Source: an uncultured Sutterella sp.
Lineage (GTDB): Bacteria; Pseudomonadota; Gammaproteobacteria; Burkholderiales; Burkholderiaceae_F
Assembly: GCA_905198475.1 (NCBI GenBank)
Contig: CAJKCQ010000005.1
Coordinates: 1 to 60,414 of the forward strand
Direction of reading: 5' to 3'
Length of the DNA: 60,414 bases
The notes beneath the pieces were generated by a model, which was not told the origin of the DNA, did not search any database, and saw only the letters and a list, made by a program, of their open reading frames with translations. Positions 34,606 through 42,408 of this stretch are shown piece by piece. Position 1 is the stretch's first letter. Each line of letters opens with the position of its first letter. The position numbers were made by a program, and so were the translations under genes.

Positions 34606-34989
34606 ATGGCGGTGAAGGTGGAAAGGATAGAACAACCCGGAGGTGGCGTGAGCTTTCAGGTGACGGTTCCGCGGTACGCCGCGGACGCGTTCGAAGAGAC
34701 GTTGAAGAGCCTTGCGGCTCTCGTCGACGCTCGGCCGCCCCTCACGGATTCGGCCTCCCTCTGGGCGAAGCCCGCCGCAAGGGAGCTTCCCGGAAAGCTT
34801 TTGAAGCGCCTGCGCACCGAGGCGGGCATGACCCAGAAGCAGGCGGCCGAAGCCTTTGGCACGACGCAGTCGCGGATTTCGGACTTCGAGATGGGCGTGC
34901 GCACGATTCCGCCCGAGGTCGCCGAGCGGCTCGCCCGGCGCTTCGGCGTTCAGGCGTCGGACTTCTCCGCGTCGGGCTTCCGAGCCTGA
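34606..34989 (+). CDS. XRE-family HTH regulator
   Basis: A 127-residue protein with a C-terminal helix-turn-helix, RLRTEAGMTQKQAAEAFGTT and QSRISDFEMGVRTIPPEVAE (about 65-105). The N-terminal half (MAVKVERIEQPGGGVSFQVT) is not a known ligand domain. The size and layout resemble HigA-type antitoxins, but no toxin gene is adjacent. The ATG at 34606 follows AAAGGAG (34588-34595) with about 10-nt spacing. It is convergent with nsrR, whose stop is 19 nt away; a hairpin overlaps both stops. Confidence 0.72.
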   Translation: MAVKVERIEQPGGGVSFQVTVPRYAADAFEETLKSLAALVDARPPLTDSASLWAKPAARELPGKLLKRLRTEAGMTQKQAAEAFGTTQSRISDFEMGVRTIPPEVAERLARRFGVQASDFSASGFRA

Positions 34990-35010
34990 CCGGTCTGGCC
35001 CGTCCGGTCA
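34987..35010. terminator. Shared hairpin overlapping the XRE and nsrR stop codons
   Basis: Perfect 7-bp stem TGACCGG / CCGGTCA with a 10-nt loop, spanning the two convergent stops. Confidence 0.55.
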
Positions 35011-35484
35011 GCGCCCGGCGGCGGGCCGGGAGGACGTCTGTGGCCGGATCGGGATCACCCGCGCGCCCGCAAAGAGCGCGTCGAAGTCGCCCGGGCCCGC
35101 GAGGTCCGCGAGCGTGAAGCGGTTGAGTTCCGCATAGAAGGCCTCGAGCCCTCCGTTGAGGATGCCCGGCAACCGGCATCCGGGCGCGATTCCGCAGGCG
35201 GGATCGGCGCAGTCGACGAGCGGGAGGTCCTCTTCGAGCGCGCGCACGACGTCCCCCAAGCGCAGCGCCCTGGAGTCGGGCGAGAGCTCTACGCCCCCGG
35301 AGCGCCCGCGGCGGTTCAGCACCCAACCGCGGCGGCCCAACTGATGCACCACCTTCACGACGTGGTTGTGCGTCCAGCCGATCCGGGCCGCAATCTCGGC
35401 GACGGTCGTGAGTTCGCCCGCGGGGCGTGTTGCAAGAAGCATCAGCACGCGCAGCGCGAGATCGGTGAATCGGGTGAGGCGCAT
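35008..35484 (-). CDS. nsrR: NO-sensing Rrf2-family repressor NsrR
   Basis: Senses NO through a [4Fe-4S] cluster and releases NO-detoxification genes. The 158-residue protein has the Rrf2 winged HTH (MRLTRFTDLALRVLMLLATR, residues 1-20, and NHVVKVVHQLGRRGWVLNRR) and the three cluster cysteines C92, C97, C103, with the NsrR spacing Cx4Cx5C. The ATG at 35484 is used because the domain begins exactly there; the frame continues to 35643 without family match. It lies 165 nt downstream of hmp on the same strand, with a hairpin in between. A matching operator is at 36966. Confidence 0.9.
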   Translation of the reverse strand: MRLTRFTDLALRVLMLLATRPAGELTTVAEIAARIGWTHNHVVKVVHQLGRRGWVLNRRGRSGGVELSPDSRALRLGDVVRALEEDLPLVDCADPACGIAPGCRLPGILNGGLEAFYAELNRFTLADLAGPGDFDALFAGARVIPIRPQTSSRPAAGR

Positions 35485-35552
35485 CGAGGGATGTTTGTTG
35501 GGGAGTGGTGAGAGAAAGAGGCGGGAAGAATAGCGCAATGGAAATGCGAAGA

Positions 35553-35593
35553 AGGCCGGGCGGCGCGCTCTCCTCTGCGCGGTCGTCCGGCCT
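35553..35593 (-). terminator. Hairpin between hmp and nsrR
   Basis: AGGCCGG (35553-35559) pairs with CCGGCCT (35587-35593), with an inner GCGC/GCGC arm; minus-strand read-out continues as TCTTCGC. It probably ends most hmp transcripts. Confidence 0.5.
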
Positions 35594-35649
35594 CCGGGGG
35601 CAAAACGGCTGAAGGCTGTGGGAGCGGTGCTCCGTTTGCGCACTGCGCC

Positions 35650-36867
35650 TTATTCGAGGCCGCCCGTGCCGAAGGCCTCCGTGTGGATGCGCGGAGCGAT
35701 GACGCCGATCTGCTTCAGACCCGCGGCGATCTCCTTCATGAAGTCGATCGGGCCGCAGAGGTAGAAGTCCGCGTCCGGATCCTGGCAGAAGCTGCGGATG
35801 CGGTCGACGGTGATGCGGCCGACGGCGTCGTAGTCCTCGCCGAGGTGGTCGTCTTCACCGGGCTCCGTGAAGAAGACCCCCTTGGCGGCGTTGGGCATGC
35901 CCTTCACCGTGGCGTCCACCTCCTTCTTAAGCGGATAGTGGGCGAGGTTCTGGGTCGAGTAGAGGAAGTGCACGCGACGCAGCGGGTTCTTGACCGCGAG
36001 CTCCTCTAGCATCGGCACCATCGGCGTGATGCCGATGCCGGCGGCGATGAGGACGACGGGCGACTCGGCCTTGAGTTCGTCGATCACGAAGCTGCCGGTC
36101 GGGGCGGAGAACTCCACGACGTCGCCCACGTGGACGTGCGTGTGGAGGTGGTTCGAGACGAGGCCGTCGGGGGCGCCCGCGCGGCCGTGGATCGCCTTCA
36201 CCGTGATGCGCAGGACGCCTTCACCCGGAGGGCAGGAGAGCGTGTACTGGCGCGGCTGCGTGAGGTCGAGCGCCTTGGAGTGGATGCGCACGGTCGCGTA
36301 CTGGCCGGCCTTGTAGGCGGGGACGGCGCCGCCGTCGGTCGGACGGAAGTAGAAGGAGTCGACGTTCTCGCACTCCTTCACGCGGTTGACGCAGACGAAG
36401 GGGCGCCAGCCGGACCAACCGCCCTCGGCCGTGGTCTGCTCGTTGTAGATCGACTGTTCGGCGGCGATGAGGATGTCGGCGAGCTGCTTGTAGGCGGCGG
36501 CCCAGGCGTCGACGAGCTCGGGCGTCGCGGCTTCGCCCAAGACCTCCTTGATCGAGGCGAGAAGGTGGCGGCCGACGATCGCGTACTGCTCGGGGCGGAT
36601 GCCGAGCGAGCAGTGGCGTTCGGCGATCTGGCGCACCGCGCCGCCGAGGCGCTCAAGGTGATCGATGTTGGCCGCGTAGGCGAGCACCGCCGCGGCGAGC
36701 GCCTGTTGCTGCGCGCCGTGAACCTGGTGCGCATGGTTGAAGACGTGGCGCAGCTCGGGGTTCCCGGTGAGCATGCGCTTGTAGAAGTGCTTCGTGAGGT
36801 CCACGCCGTGGGCCTGAAGCACCGGAACGGTCGCCTTGATGAGTTCGATCTGAGCGGGGGTGAGCAT
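35650..36867 (-). CDS. hmp: Flavohemoprotein, NO dioxygenase
   Basis: Converts NO and O2 to nitrate using NAD(P)H. The 405-residue chain has the globin domain with Y29, Q53 and proximal H85 (RQIAERHCSLGI), a ferredoxin-reductase-type FAD domain (RQYTLS, about 207) and a NAD domain (AAGIGITPMVPMLEELA; FYLCGPIDFM). All catalytic features are intact. Its start is about 100 nt downstream of a near-perfect NsrR operator at 36966-36988, so NO induction through NsrR is expected. A hairpin and nsrR follow. Confidence 0.96.
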   Translation of the reverse strand: MLTPAQIELIKATVPVLQAHGVDLTKHFYKRMLTGNPELRHVFNHAHQVHGAQQQALAAAVLAYAANIDHLERLGGAVRQIAERHCSLGIRPEQYAIVGRHLLASIKEVLGEAATPELVDAWAAAYKQLADILIAAEQSIYNEQTTAEGGWSGWRPFVCVNRVKECENVDSFYFRPTDGGAVPAYKAGQYATVRIHSKALDLTQPRQYTLSCPPGEGVLRITVKAIHGRAGAPDGLVSNHLHTHVHVGDVVEFSAPTGSFVIDELKAESPVVLIAAGIGITPMVPMLEELAVKNPLRRVHFLYSTQNLAHYPLKKEVDATVKGMPNAAKGVFFTEPGEDDHLGEDYDAVGRITVDRIRSFCQDPDADFYLCGPIDFMKEIAAGLKQIGVIAPRIHTEAFGTGGLE

Positions 36868-36965
36868 TGTTCGTCTCCTTTTTTTTGCCTTCGATGGGGC
36901 GGGGCGGTCGAGCCGCCCAGGGGGCTGCTCGATCTGCCTTCTCTATGAACTCCATCTTAGCAATA

Positions 36966-36988
36966 AAGATGCATTTTATGTGCATCTT
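36966..36988 (-). promoter_or_regulatory. NsrR operator upstream of hmp
   Basis: Two 11-bp half-sites face each other around one base: AAGATGCATTT (36966-36976) and ATGTGCATCTT (36978-36988). This matches the 11-1-11 NsrR consensus closely (AAGATGYATTT and its complement). It lies about 100 bp upstream of the hmp start. Confidence 0.85.
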
Positions 36989-37248
36989 TTAAGGATTACT
37001 TACAAGTGGGTAATAATGCGGCCCGGATCTTGGACGAAATAACTAAATGTCTCCGACATCGGAACTGTGAGTTGCACTTCTTGTTTTGCAATGAGGCCTA
37101 ACCCTTAGGACGGGTTCCAAGAGTCTCATTCAAACATCGAAATCGTCCGGAATTCCCTGAAAACATGGGGAATGTGCACTGTTGCAATTTGTTACATATA
37201 AGCGGCTGCAAAAGAGCGACGCAGGCGGCCAACGCTGAAATCTTTGGC

Positions 37249-37254
37249 TACAAT
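37249..37254 (+). promoter_or_regulatory. Candidate -10 box (TACAAT) for the RNA at 37261
   Basis: TACAAT on the plus strand preceded by GGC. No matching -35 is clear. It is the only plausible start for the transcript ended by the strong terminator at 37560-37602. Confidence 0.35.
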
Positions 37255-37260
37255 TCCAGT

Positions 37261-37602
37261 ATTCGTTCACATTCTTCGACCAGTCTTCAATTGGTTGTTT
37301 GAAAAATGCGAACGAACGCCGCATCCGCAGGGCGTCTGCACTCATTCCCGGTGCAGACCTTTCCCGAAGCGGAAGCGTTCACGACCTGTTGATGGTCGTG
37401 AGGCGCCGCGCGTCCACCGGCTGGTCCCCGGCGGGCGCCCCGCGGCAGACATCCCGCCGGACGTCTGCCGGAGGCGGGCCAAACGGCGTGGTCGGTGCGT
37501 TTTTCGGCCGGCGTCTCCTCCTCCGGAAGGCGCTGCAGAGAGAAGCGCACAAAAGAAGCGGCGGTCCGGTTTCCTCCTTTGCCGGACCGCCGTTTTTTTT
37601 TT
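37261..37602 (+). ncRNA. Candidate structured non-coding RNA
   Basis: No convincing protein is encoded in this part of the 838-bp gap (36868-37705). Three perfect hairpins are in order: GTCTGCAC/GTGCAGAC (37334-37358), CACGACC/GGTCGTG (37380-37400) and CGGCAGAC/GTCTGCCG (37443-37470). The segment ends in the best intrinsic terminator of the window, a perfect 10-bp stem and ten U. The signatures of RNase P, tmRNA, SRP and 6S RNA were not found. The stretch 36989-37248, outside this feature, is AT-richer and holds no gene I can support. Confidence 0.45.
37560..37602 (+). terminator. Strong intrinsic terminator
   Basis: GGCGGTCCGG (37560-37569) pairs with CCGGACCGCC (37582-37591), then G and ten T (37593-37602). 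It acts on the plus strand, where no upstream gene is recognised within 3 kb. Confidence 0.9.
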
Positions 37603-37705
37603 CGCGCCGCCGCCCGGGCGATAATGAAGCGTTGAATCCTCCACGCCCGCCGGCGGCCCATCCGGCCGCGCGGCGCATGCCTGTTTCTCTTCGAGAGGCT
37701 CCTCG

Positions 37706-38203
37706 ATGACGCTCCTCACGGCGCTCTGCCGGTCCGCTCCGCCCGTTTCCCAAAGAGCCGCCCTCCTTGCGGCGGGATTCTGCGTCGCGGCGCTCCTCGC
37801 GGGCTGCAGCGTCGTGCACGTGAACGGCTCCTGGACCACGCCCGACGACAAGCTCTGCCTTTTGGGTCCGAACCAGCGCGACCCGCAGCTCCACGCGCTC
37901 CTCAAGAGGCTTCTGCGCGCGAAGCGCTTCGAGGTGATGGACCTTCCGGCCGGCGCGAAGCCCGCCGCCTGCCGGCAGACGCTCGTCTACCGTTGGGGTG
38001 TGGAGCAGTACTACGTGCCGGCGGTCGTGAAGCAGTACCCGGCCGCCTTCGACTTCTATCTGGGCGGCGAGAAGATCGCCAACGCGAGCTTTGATCCGAC
38101 GCGCAACCTCATCTCTCCGCACGTGAAGTTCGTGCGCAGTTCGCGCTATTGGGCGCGGGCGCTGGACCGCCTCTTCCCGGGGCGCCCGCAGATCGGCGAC
38201 TGA
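37706..38203 (+). CDS. Small lipoprotein, function unknown (paralogous style to 41684)
   Basis: A 165-residue lipoprotein with lipobox LLAGC (C34) preceded by a hydrophobic run. Downstream is CLLGPNQRDPQLHALLKRLL, RFEVMDLPAGAKPAACRQTL and a beta-rich C-terminal half ending RPQIGD. The pattern (short lipoprotein, CLL near residue 50, a later conserved Cys, then VYRWGV) resembles the lipoprotein at 41684. Both may be members of an uncharacterised Sutterellaceae lipoprotein family. The start at 37706 gives a long, Arg-containing leader (residues 1-20), so a later start is possible. It lies 100 nt after the ncRNA terminator. Confidence 0.65.
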   Translation: MTLLTALCRSAPPVSQRAALLAAGFCVAALLAGCSVVHVNGSWTTPDDKLCLLGPNQRDPQLHALLKRLLRAKRFEVMDLPAGAKPAACRQTLVYRWGVEQYYVPAVVKQYPAAFDFYLGGEKIANASFDPTRNLISPHVKFVRSSRYWARALDRLFPGRPQIGD

Positions 38204-38222
38204 GGCGCCCCTCGAAAAACGA

Positions 38223-38258
38223 CGAAGGGCTCCGTCCCGGCGTGGGAGGAGCCCTTCG
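38223..38258. terminator. Terminator between the lipoprotein gene and fhs
   Basis: Perfect 11-bp stem CGAAGGGCTCC / GGAGCCCTTCG with a 14-nt loop, between convergent stops. Confidence 0.7.
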
Positions 38259-38320
38259 ATGCGCTCAAGAGCGTCGCGCCTCTGCGCCGCTTGGGGCGGC
38301 GCGGAGGCGGCTGGAGCGTA

Positions 38321-39964
38321 TTACGCGAGACCCGTGATGCGGCCGTCCTTGACGTCGATCCCCATCGCGGCGGGCTTCTTCGGAAGACCCGGCATGCGCA
38401 TGATCGAACCGGACATGGCGACCACGAACCCGGAGCCGGCGTTGAGGATGAAGCGCTCGACGGGGAGCGTGAAGCCCTTCGGGGCGCCGAGGGCCTTCGG
38501 GTCGGCCGTGAGCGAGAACGGGGTCTTCGCGACGCAGACGGGGAGCGTGCCGAAGCCGAGCTCCTCGATGCGCTTGAGGTCCTTCACCGCCGCCGGGGCG
38601 AGCTTCACGCCCGCACCGCCGTAGCACTGCGTGACGATCGCCTCGAGCTTCTCGACGATCGGGGCGTCTTCGGCGTAGGTGTTGACGAGGGGCTTGGGGT
38701 CGCTCGCGGCGTCGACCACCGCTTGGGCGAGCTCAAGCGCGCCTTCGCCGCCCTTGGCGAAGCCGTCGCAGACCGCGAAGCGCACGCCGAGCGCAGCGCA
38801 GCGCGTGCGGATCACTTCGATCTCCTCGTCGGTGTCCGTGTGGAAGTGGTTGAGGGAGACCACGATGTTCGGCCCGAAGTGCTTGAGGTTCGCGATGTGG
38901 GCGTCGAGGTTGACGAGGCCCTTCACGACCGCCTCGACGTTCGGGGCGCCGATTTCGGGAAGCGGCACGCCGCCGTGCCACTTGAGGGCGCGCGTCGACG
39001 TGACGATCACCACCGCCGCTGGGGCGAGGCCCGCCGCACGGCACTTGATGTTGAAGAACTTCTCGGCGCCGAGGTCGGAGCCGAAGCCCGCTTCCGTGAC
39101 GGCGTAGTCGGCGAGCTTGAGCGCCGCGCGGGTGGCCGCGACCGAGTTGCAGCCGTGGGCGATGTTGGCGAAGGGCCCGCCGTGCACGAAGGCGACGTTG
39201 CCTTCGAGGGACTGCACGAGGTTCGGCTTGAAGGCCTCGAGAAGGAGCGCGAGGAGCGCGCCGGTGGCGCCGAGTTCACCGCAGGTGTAGGCCGTGCCGT
39301 CGGGACGGAGCCCGAGGACGATGCGGTCGATGCGGGCGCGCAGGTCCTCCATGTCGTTCGCGAGGCAGAGCACCGCCATCAGTTCGCTCGCCGCGGTGAT
39401 GTCGAAGCCCGTTTCGGTCGGAATGCCGTTCGCGGGGCCGCCGAGGCCCGTGATGACGTTGCGCAGCATGCGGTCGTTCACGTCGAGGACGCGCCGCCAG
39501 TAGATCTCCTTCAGGACCACCTGACCCTGATGGCGGGCGTTGTCGAGGAGCGCCGCGAGGAGGTTGTTCGCGGCCGTGATGGCATGGAGGTCGCCCGTGA
39601 AGTGCAGATTGATCGCCTCCATCGGAAGCACCTGGCTGTAGCCGCCGCCCGCGGCGCCGCCCTTCATGCCGAAGACCGGGCCGAGGGAGGGTTCGCGCAG
39701 CGCGAGAGCCGCGGACTTCCCGAGGCGCTTCAAGCCCTGGGCGAGCGCGATCGAGGTCGTGGTCTTCCCGGAGCCCGCGGGCATGCCGGAGGTGGCGGTG
39801 ACGAGGATGAGACGGCCCTTTTCAGTGCGGGCCGGGTCGAGCGAGACCTTCGCCTTGTCGCGGCCGTAGGGCTCGAATTCGGCGTCGGTGAGGCCCGCGC
39901 AATGGGCGAGCTCGTCGATCGGAATGAGCTTGTGCTCCTGGGCGATTTCGATGTCGGACTTCAT
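38321..39964 (-). CDS. fhs: Formate-tetrahydrofolate ligase
   Basis: ATP-dependent activation of formate onto tetrahydrofolate, feeding one-carbon metabolism. The family P-loop TSGMPAGSGKTTTSIALAQG is present near residue 65, followed by LREPSLGPVFGMKGGAAGGG, DLHAITAANNLLAALLDN and GGPFANIAHGCNSV, all characteristic. The protein has 547 residues, typical for the family. The ATG at 39964 begins MKSDIEIAQEHKLIPI; a longer frame to 40075 is not used. It is transcribed alone; no folD or formate genes are adjacent. Confidence 0.96.
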   Translation of the reverse strand: MKSDIEIAQEHKLIPIDELAHCAGLTDAEFEPYGRDKAKVSLDPARTEKGRLILVTATSGMPAGSGKTTTSIALAQGLKRLGKSAALALREPSLGPVFGMKGGAAGGGYSQVLPMEAINLHFTGDLHAITAANNLLAALLDNARHQGQVVLKEIYWRRVLDVNDRMLRNVITGLGGPANGIPTETGFDITAASELMAVLCLANDMEDLRARIDRIVLGLRPDGTAYTCGELGATGALLALLLEAFKPNLVQSLEGNVAFVHGGPFANIAHGCNSVAATRAALKLADYAVTEAGFGSDLGAEKFFNIKCRAAGLAPAAVVIVTSTRALKWHGGVPLPEIGAPNVEAVVKGLVNLDAHIANLKHFGPNIVVSLNHFHTDTDEEIEVIRTRCAALGVRFAVCDGFAKGGEGALELAQAVVDAASDPKPLVNTYAEDAPIVEKLEAIVTQCYGGAGVKLAPAAVKDLKRIEELGFGTLPVCVAKTPFSLTADPKALGAPKGFTLPVERFILNAGSGFVVAMSGSIMRMPGLPKKPAAMGIDVKDGRITGLA

Positions 39965-40056
39965 TGATGAAAGCTCCAAAAAAGTCGAAAGGGAAATGGT
40001 GAAAGAGGAATTCAGTGCCTGAGCGGGAGCGTCCCGAGCGGCCCCAAAAAGCGCAA

Positions 40057-40092
40057 AACGCCGCGGTCTCGTCAAACGGGAACGGCGGCGTT
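40057..40092 (-). terminator. Terminator after the response-regulator gene
   Basis: AACGCCGC (40057-40064) pairs with GCGGCGTT (40085-40092). Read on the minus strand it is followed by TTGCGC and then TTTTTGGGG, about 50 nt beyond the regulator stop and before fhs. Confidence 0.55.
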
Positions 40093-40142
40093 CATGCGTC
40101 GAGAAAGGGCCTGCATCAGGGGATCGGGCCTGTGGAGGACGA

Positions 40143-40766
40143 TCAGAGCGGATCGCCCGAAAGCAGAAGCAGGCGCGCGATTTCCGCGGCGTTGTGCAGC
40201 TCGAGCTTGCGGTAGGCGCTGCCGCGGTGGACCTGGACGGTCTTCTCGGAGATGCCGAATTCGGCGGCGACCTCCTTGTTGGAGTAGCCCTGCGCGACCA
40301 TGCGGATCACTTCGCGCTCGCGCTGCGTGAGCTGCTCGAGGCGGCTCTTGAAGTCCGCCACTTCGGCCTGGTCGCGGCGCTGCGCCTTGTTGCGGGCGAC
40401 GGCCGCCTCGATCGTGTCGATCAGGCGCGACTCCTTTGGCGGCTTCTCGATGAAGTCGAAGGCGCCGTTCTTCACCGCGTTCACGGCCATGTCGATGTCG
40501 CCGTGGCCCGAGACGAAGACGATCGGCAGATCGCAGCCGATGTCCTTGAGCTTGTTCTGCAGTTCGAGCCCCGACATCGACGGCATGCGCACGTCGAGCA
40601 GAATGCAGCCCGGACGACGGAAGTCGGCCGAGGCGAGGAAGGTGCCCGCATCGCTGTATTCGGCGCACTCGTAGTTTTCGCCGGAGAGAAGGAACGACCA
40701 CGACGAGCGCACGGCGCTGTCGTCGTCGATGATGCGGATGAGGGGCTTGGTGATTTTGCTGTCCAT
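40143..40766 (-). CDS. FixJ/NarL-family response regulator (orphan)
   Basis: A 207-residue two-component regulator. The receiver domain has the acidic pair near residue 14-15 (RIIDDDSAV), the phosphorylated D58 (ILLDVRMPSMSG) and the conserved Lys in FIEKPPKESR. The C-terminal LuxR-type HTH is QLTQREREVIRMVAQGYSNK with VAAEFGISEKTVQVHRGSAY (about 145-195). FixJ proteins of this shape commonly respond to oxygen or nitrogen signals. No sensor kinase gene is adjacent, so its partner is elsewhere. A minus-strand TACAAT at 40873-40878 may be its -10. Confidence 0.9.
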   Translation of the reverse strand: MDSKITKPLIRIIDDDSAVRSSWSFLLSGENYECAEYSDAGTFLASADFRRPGCILLDVRMPSMSGLELQNKLKDIGCDLPIVFVSGHGDIDMAVNAVKNGAFDFIEKPPKESRLIDTIEAAVARNKAQRRDQAEVADFKSRLEQLTQREREVIRMVAQGYSNKEVAAEFGISEKTVQVHRGSAYRKLELHNAAEIARLLLLSGDPL

Positions 40767-40872
40767 TCGTTGCCTCAGAGGTTCGGCGCGCCGCCCGCGG
40801 GGTGACGGGACGGTCGGCCGGAAGCCGCCGGGTGCGCGGGGTGAAGTGCACGTGGCGCCGGAAGTGAACGCT

Positions 40873-40878
40873 ATTGTA
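40873..40878 (-). promoter_or_regulatory. Candidate -10 box (TACAAT) for the response regulator
   Basis: ATTGTA on the plus strand, read TACAAT on the minus strand, 107 nt upstream of the ATG at 40766. Confidence 0.3.
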
Positions 40879-41035
40879 GCGGCGCGGCGCCGAGCACGAC
40901 GGGTCCGCGGCCGTGCAGGTTCGTGCGGCCTTCTTTATTCTCTCAGCTTTGAGCCGGCTCGATGCCGTCTGTGCGGCCTGAGGAAGGTTCCGGGCGCGGC
41001 CGGCTGAGGAACATGTGCTTTCGGGAGACACCAGG

Positions 41036-41581
41036 ATGACCGAAGAAGAAGATTTTCTCGAAGCGCCCGCGTCGAGCGAGCGGCCGATGCGCCGCAAGGA
41101 CCGCGAGCTCTCGCTCACCGACGCGCTGCGCGTCGTGCGCGCCGCCGACTACGCGGTGCTCTCCACGACGGACTCTGCGGGCGTTCCTTACGGCGCCCCG
41201 GTGAGTCCGGTCCTCACCAAGGACGGCGCGCACCTCTACTTTCACACGACCCGCGAGAAGAGCCGCAAGGCCGACAACATGCTCGACAATCCGCAGGTTT
41301 CGCTCTGCTTCGTCGCGCACGAAGAGACCGCGGCGGCGGAGTACTCGGTCGACTACGCGAGCGCCGTGGTGGCGGGCCGCGCGGCGCTCGTCCTCGACGA
41401 AGACGAGCGGCGGCGCGCAGCCGCCCTCATCTGCGCGCGCTACGTGGGCGACGAGAGGAAGGCGCAGTCCGAGAACTACTTCGAGCGGGCCGGGCGCGCC
41501 GTGACGATCTGGCGCGTGGACGTCGAGCGCGTCTCGGGGAAGTCGCGCGGCTGGGCGAAGATCTCTCCCGCGCTCGGCTGA
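41036..41581 (+). CDS. NimA-like flavoprotein (pyridoxamine 5'-phosphate oxidase fold)
   Basis: A split-barrel flavin-binding protein. The conserved stretch is RRKDRELSLTDALRVVRAAD, then AVLSTTDSAGVPYGAPVSPV and HLYFHTTREKSRKADNML and NPQVSLCFV. This is the Nim-type group (5-nitroimidazole reductase-like), though most members have other roles. It has 181 residues from the ATG at 41036, preceded by GGGAG. An in-frame GTG at 41015 adds seven residues. It is a single gene between the response regulator (divergent) and the lipoprotein gene. Resistance to nitroimidazoles should not be assumed from the family name alone. Confidence 0.8.
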   Translation: MTEEEDFLEAPASSERPMRRKDRELSLTDALRVVRAADYAVLSTTDSAGVPYGAPVSPVLTKDGAHLYFHTTREKSRKADNMLDNPQVSLCFVAHEETAAAEYSVDYASAVVAGRAALVLDEDERRRAAALICARYVGDERKAQSENYFERAGRAVTIWRVDVERVSGKSRGWAKISPALG

Positions 41582-41592
41582 CCTCTGCGGGT

Positions 41593-41598
41593 TATAGT
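41593..41598 (+). promoter_or_regulatory. Candidate -10 box (TATAGT)
   Basis: TATAGT followed by TTCCGCTCCCGC, 85 bp upstream of the lipoprotein start at 41684. Confidence 0.3.
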
Positions 41599-41683
41599 TT
41601 CCGCTCCCGCGCGGTCCTCCCGCCGGCCTTCAGGCCGGCCGGGCAGGCCCGCGCTCTTCCGGAAGCGAAAGAACTCGAGAAAA

Positions 41684-42217
41684 ATGATGAAGAAGGTCCT
41701 TGCCGCCCTGATCACGTCCGCCGCCGGCCTCATGCTCGCCGGCTGCGCCGCAGCGCCCGCCGGTCCCGTGGACGAGTCGGCCGACTTCGCGCCCGTCTCC
41801 TACGATTCGGTCTGCCTCTTGGAAAACGACGCCGTGAAGAGCCCCAAGCTCGTCGACGCCGTCGAGTCCGGGCTCAAGAAGGCCGGACTCGAGGTGAAGC
41901 GCCTCAAGGCCGGCACCGGCCCCTACGCTTGTCCCTTTGTCCTCACCTACGACGTCCCGTCGGGCGACGGACTCGTGAGCGTGATCCGCTTCCAGACCTT
42001 CGAGCACGGCATCCCGCGCGTGGACGCCTCGGGCCGGGCCCCGACCGGGCGCGCCCTCACGGTGGGCGCGGTCGAGGCGTACGCCAAGGAGCTGATCGGC
42101 CGCCTCAAGGCGCGCGCCGGGCGCACGCCTTCCGCCTCCGGCCCGCAGGCTTCGTCCCCCGCCGCGGCGCAGACCTTCCGCTCGACGCCCGAGTGGCGCG
42201 CGAAGCAGGTCCAATAA
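41684..42217 (+). CDS. Small lipoprotein, function unknown
   Basis: A 177-residue lipoprotein with lipobox LAGC (C21). It shares the layout of the lipoprotein at 37706: VCLLENDAVKSPKLVDAVES, AGLEVKRLKAGTGPYACPFV, then a beta-rich segment. The C-terminal 40 residues (from about 138) are Ala/Ser/Pro-rich and look disordered. An ATG is at both 41684 and 41687. A purine-rich GAGAA precedes the start. The protein probably sits in the outer membrane; nothing in the context reveals its role. Confidence 0.65.
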   Translation: MMKKVLAALITSAAGLMLAGCAAAPAGPVDESADFAPVSYDSVCLLENDAVKSPKLVDAVESGLKKAGLEVKRLKAGTGPYACPFVLTYDVPSGDGLVSVIRFQTFEHGIPRVDASGRAPTGRALTVGAVEAYAKELIGRLKARAGRTPSASGPQASSPAAAQTFRSTPEWRAKQVQ

Positions 42218-42277
42218 GCTCCGGCATCCGTTCCCCGGCCGCGCGCCTTCTGCGCGCCCGACCTCGTTCCCGGCCGC

Positions 42278-42283
42278 TACAAT
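42278..42283 (+). promoter_or_regulatory. Candidate -10 box (TACAAT) of the thiC transcript
   Basis: TACAAT followed by CCCGCCC, 15 nt before the first base of the riboswitch stem, so the transcript would start about 42290 at its edge. No clear -35 is visible. Confidence 0.45.
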
Positions 42284-42297
42284 CCCGCCCGTACAGT

Positions 42298-42408
42298 GCG
42301 CTGGAGGTATCGGTTGCGGCGGCGGGCTCCCCTGATGGAGCCTTGCCGTCCTCTGGTTGAGAAAGACTCCCATCACCGGATCACGTTCAGACGTGCGGCG
42401 GGAAGCGC
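42298..42408 (+). promoter_or_regulatory. TPP riboswitch (THI element) controlling thiC
   Basis: The outer stem GCGCT (42298-42302) pairs with AGCGC (42404-42408). Inside are the thiamin-box elements GGAGGTATC, the long P3 hairpin (GGCTCC/GGAGCC), TTGAGAAAGACTCCC, ACCGGATC and GCGGCGGGAA, in the order of the TPP aptamer. It lies 130 nt upstream of the thiC GTG start, so TPP binding should lower thiC expression, probably at the ribosome site. Confidence 0.88.

Noticed and set aside
37130..37345. Small minus-strand frame MSADALRMRR
   Set aside because: No Shine-Dalgarno, no homology recognised, overlaps the RNA candidate.
37261..37602. RNase P, tmRNA, SRP or 6S RNA
   Set aside because: The signature boxes of these RNAs are missing; for example, CTCCGGAAGGCGCTGCAG resembles the SRP loop only by chance.
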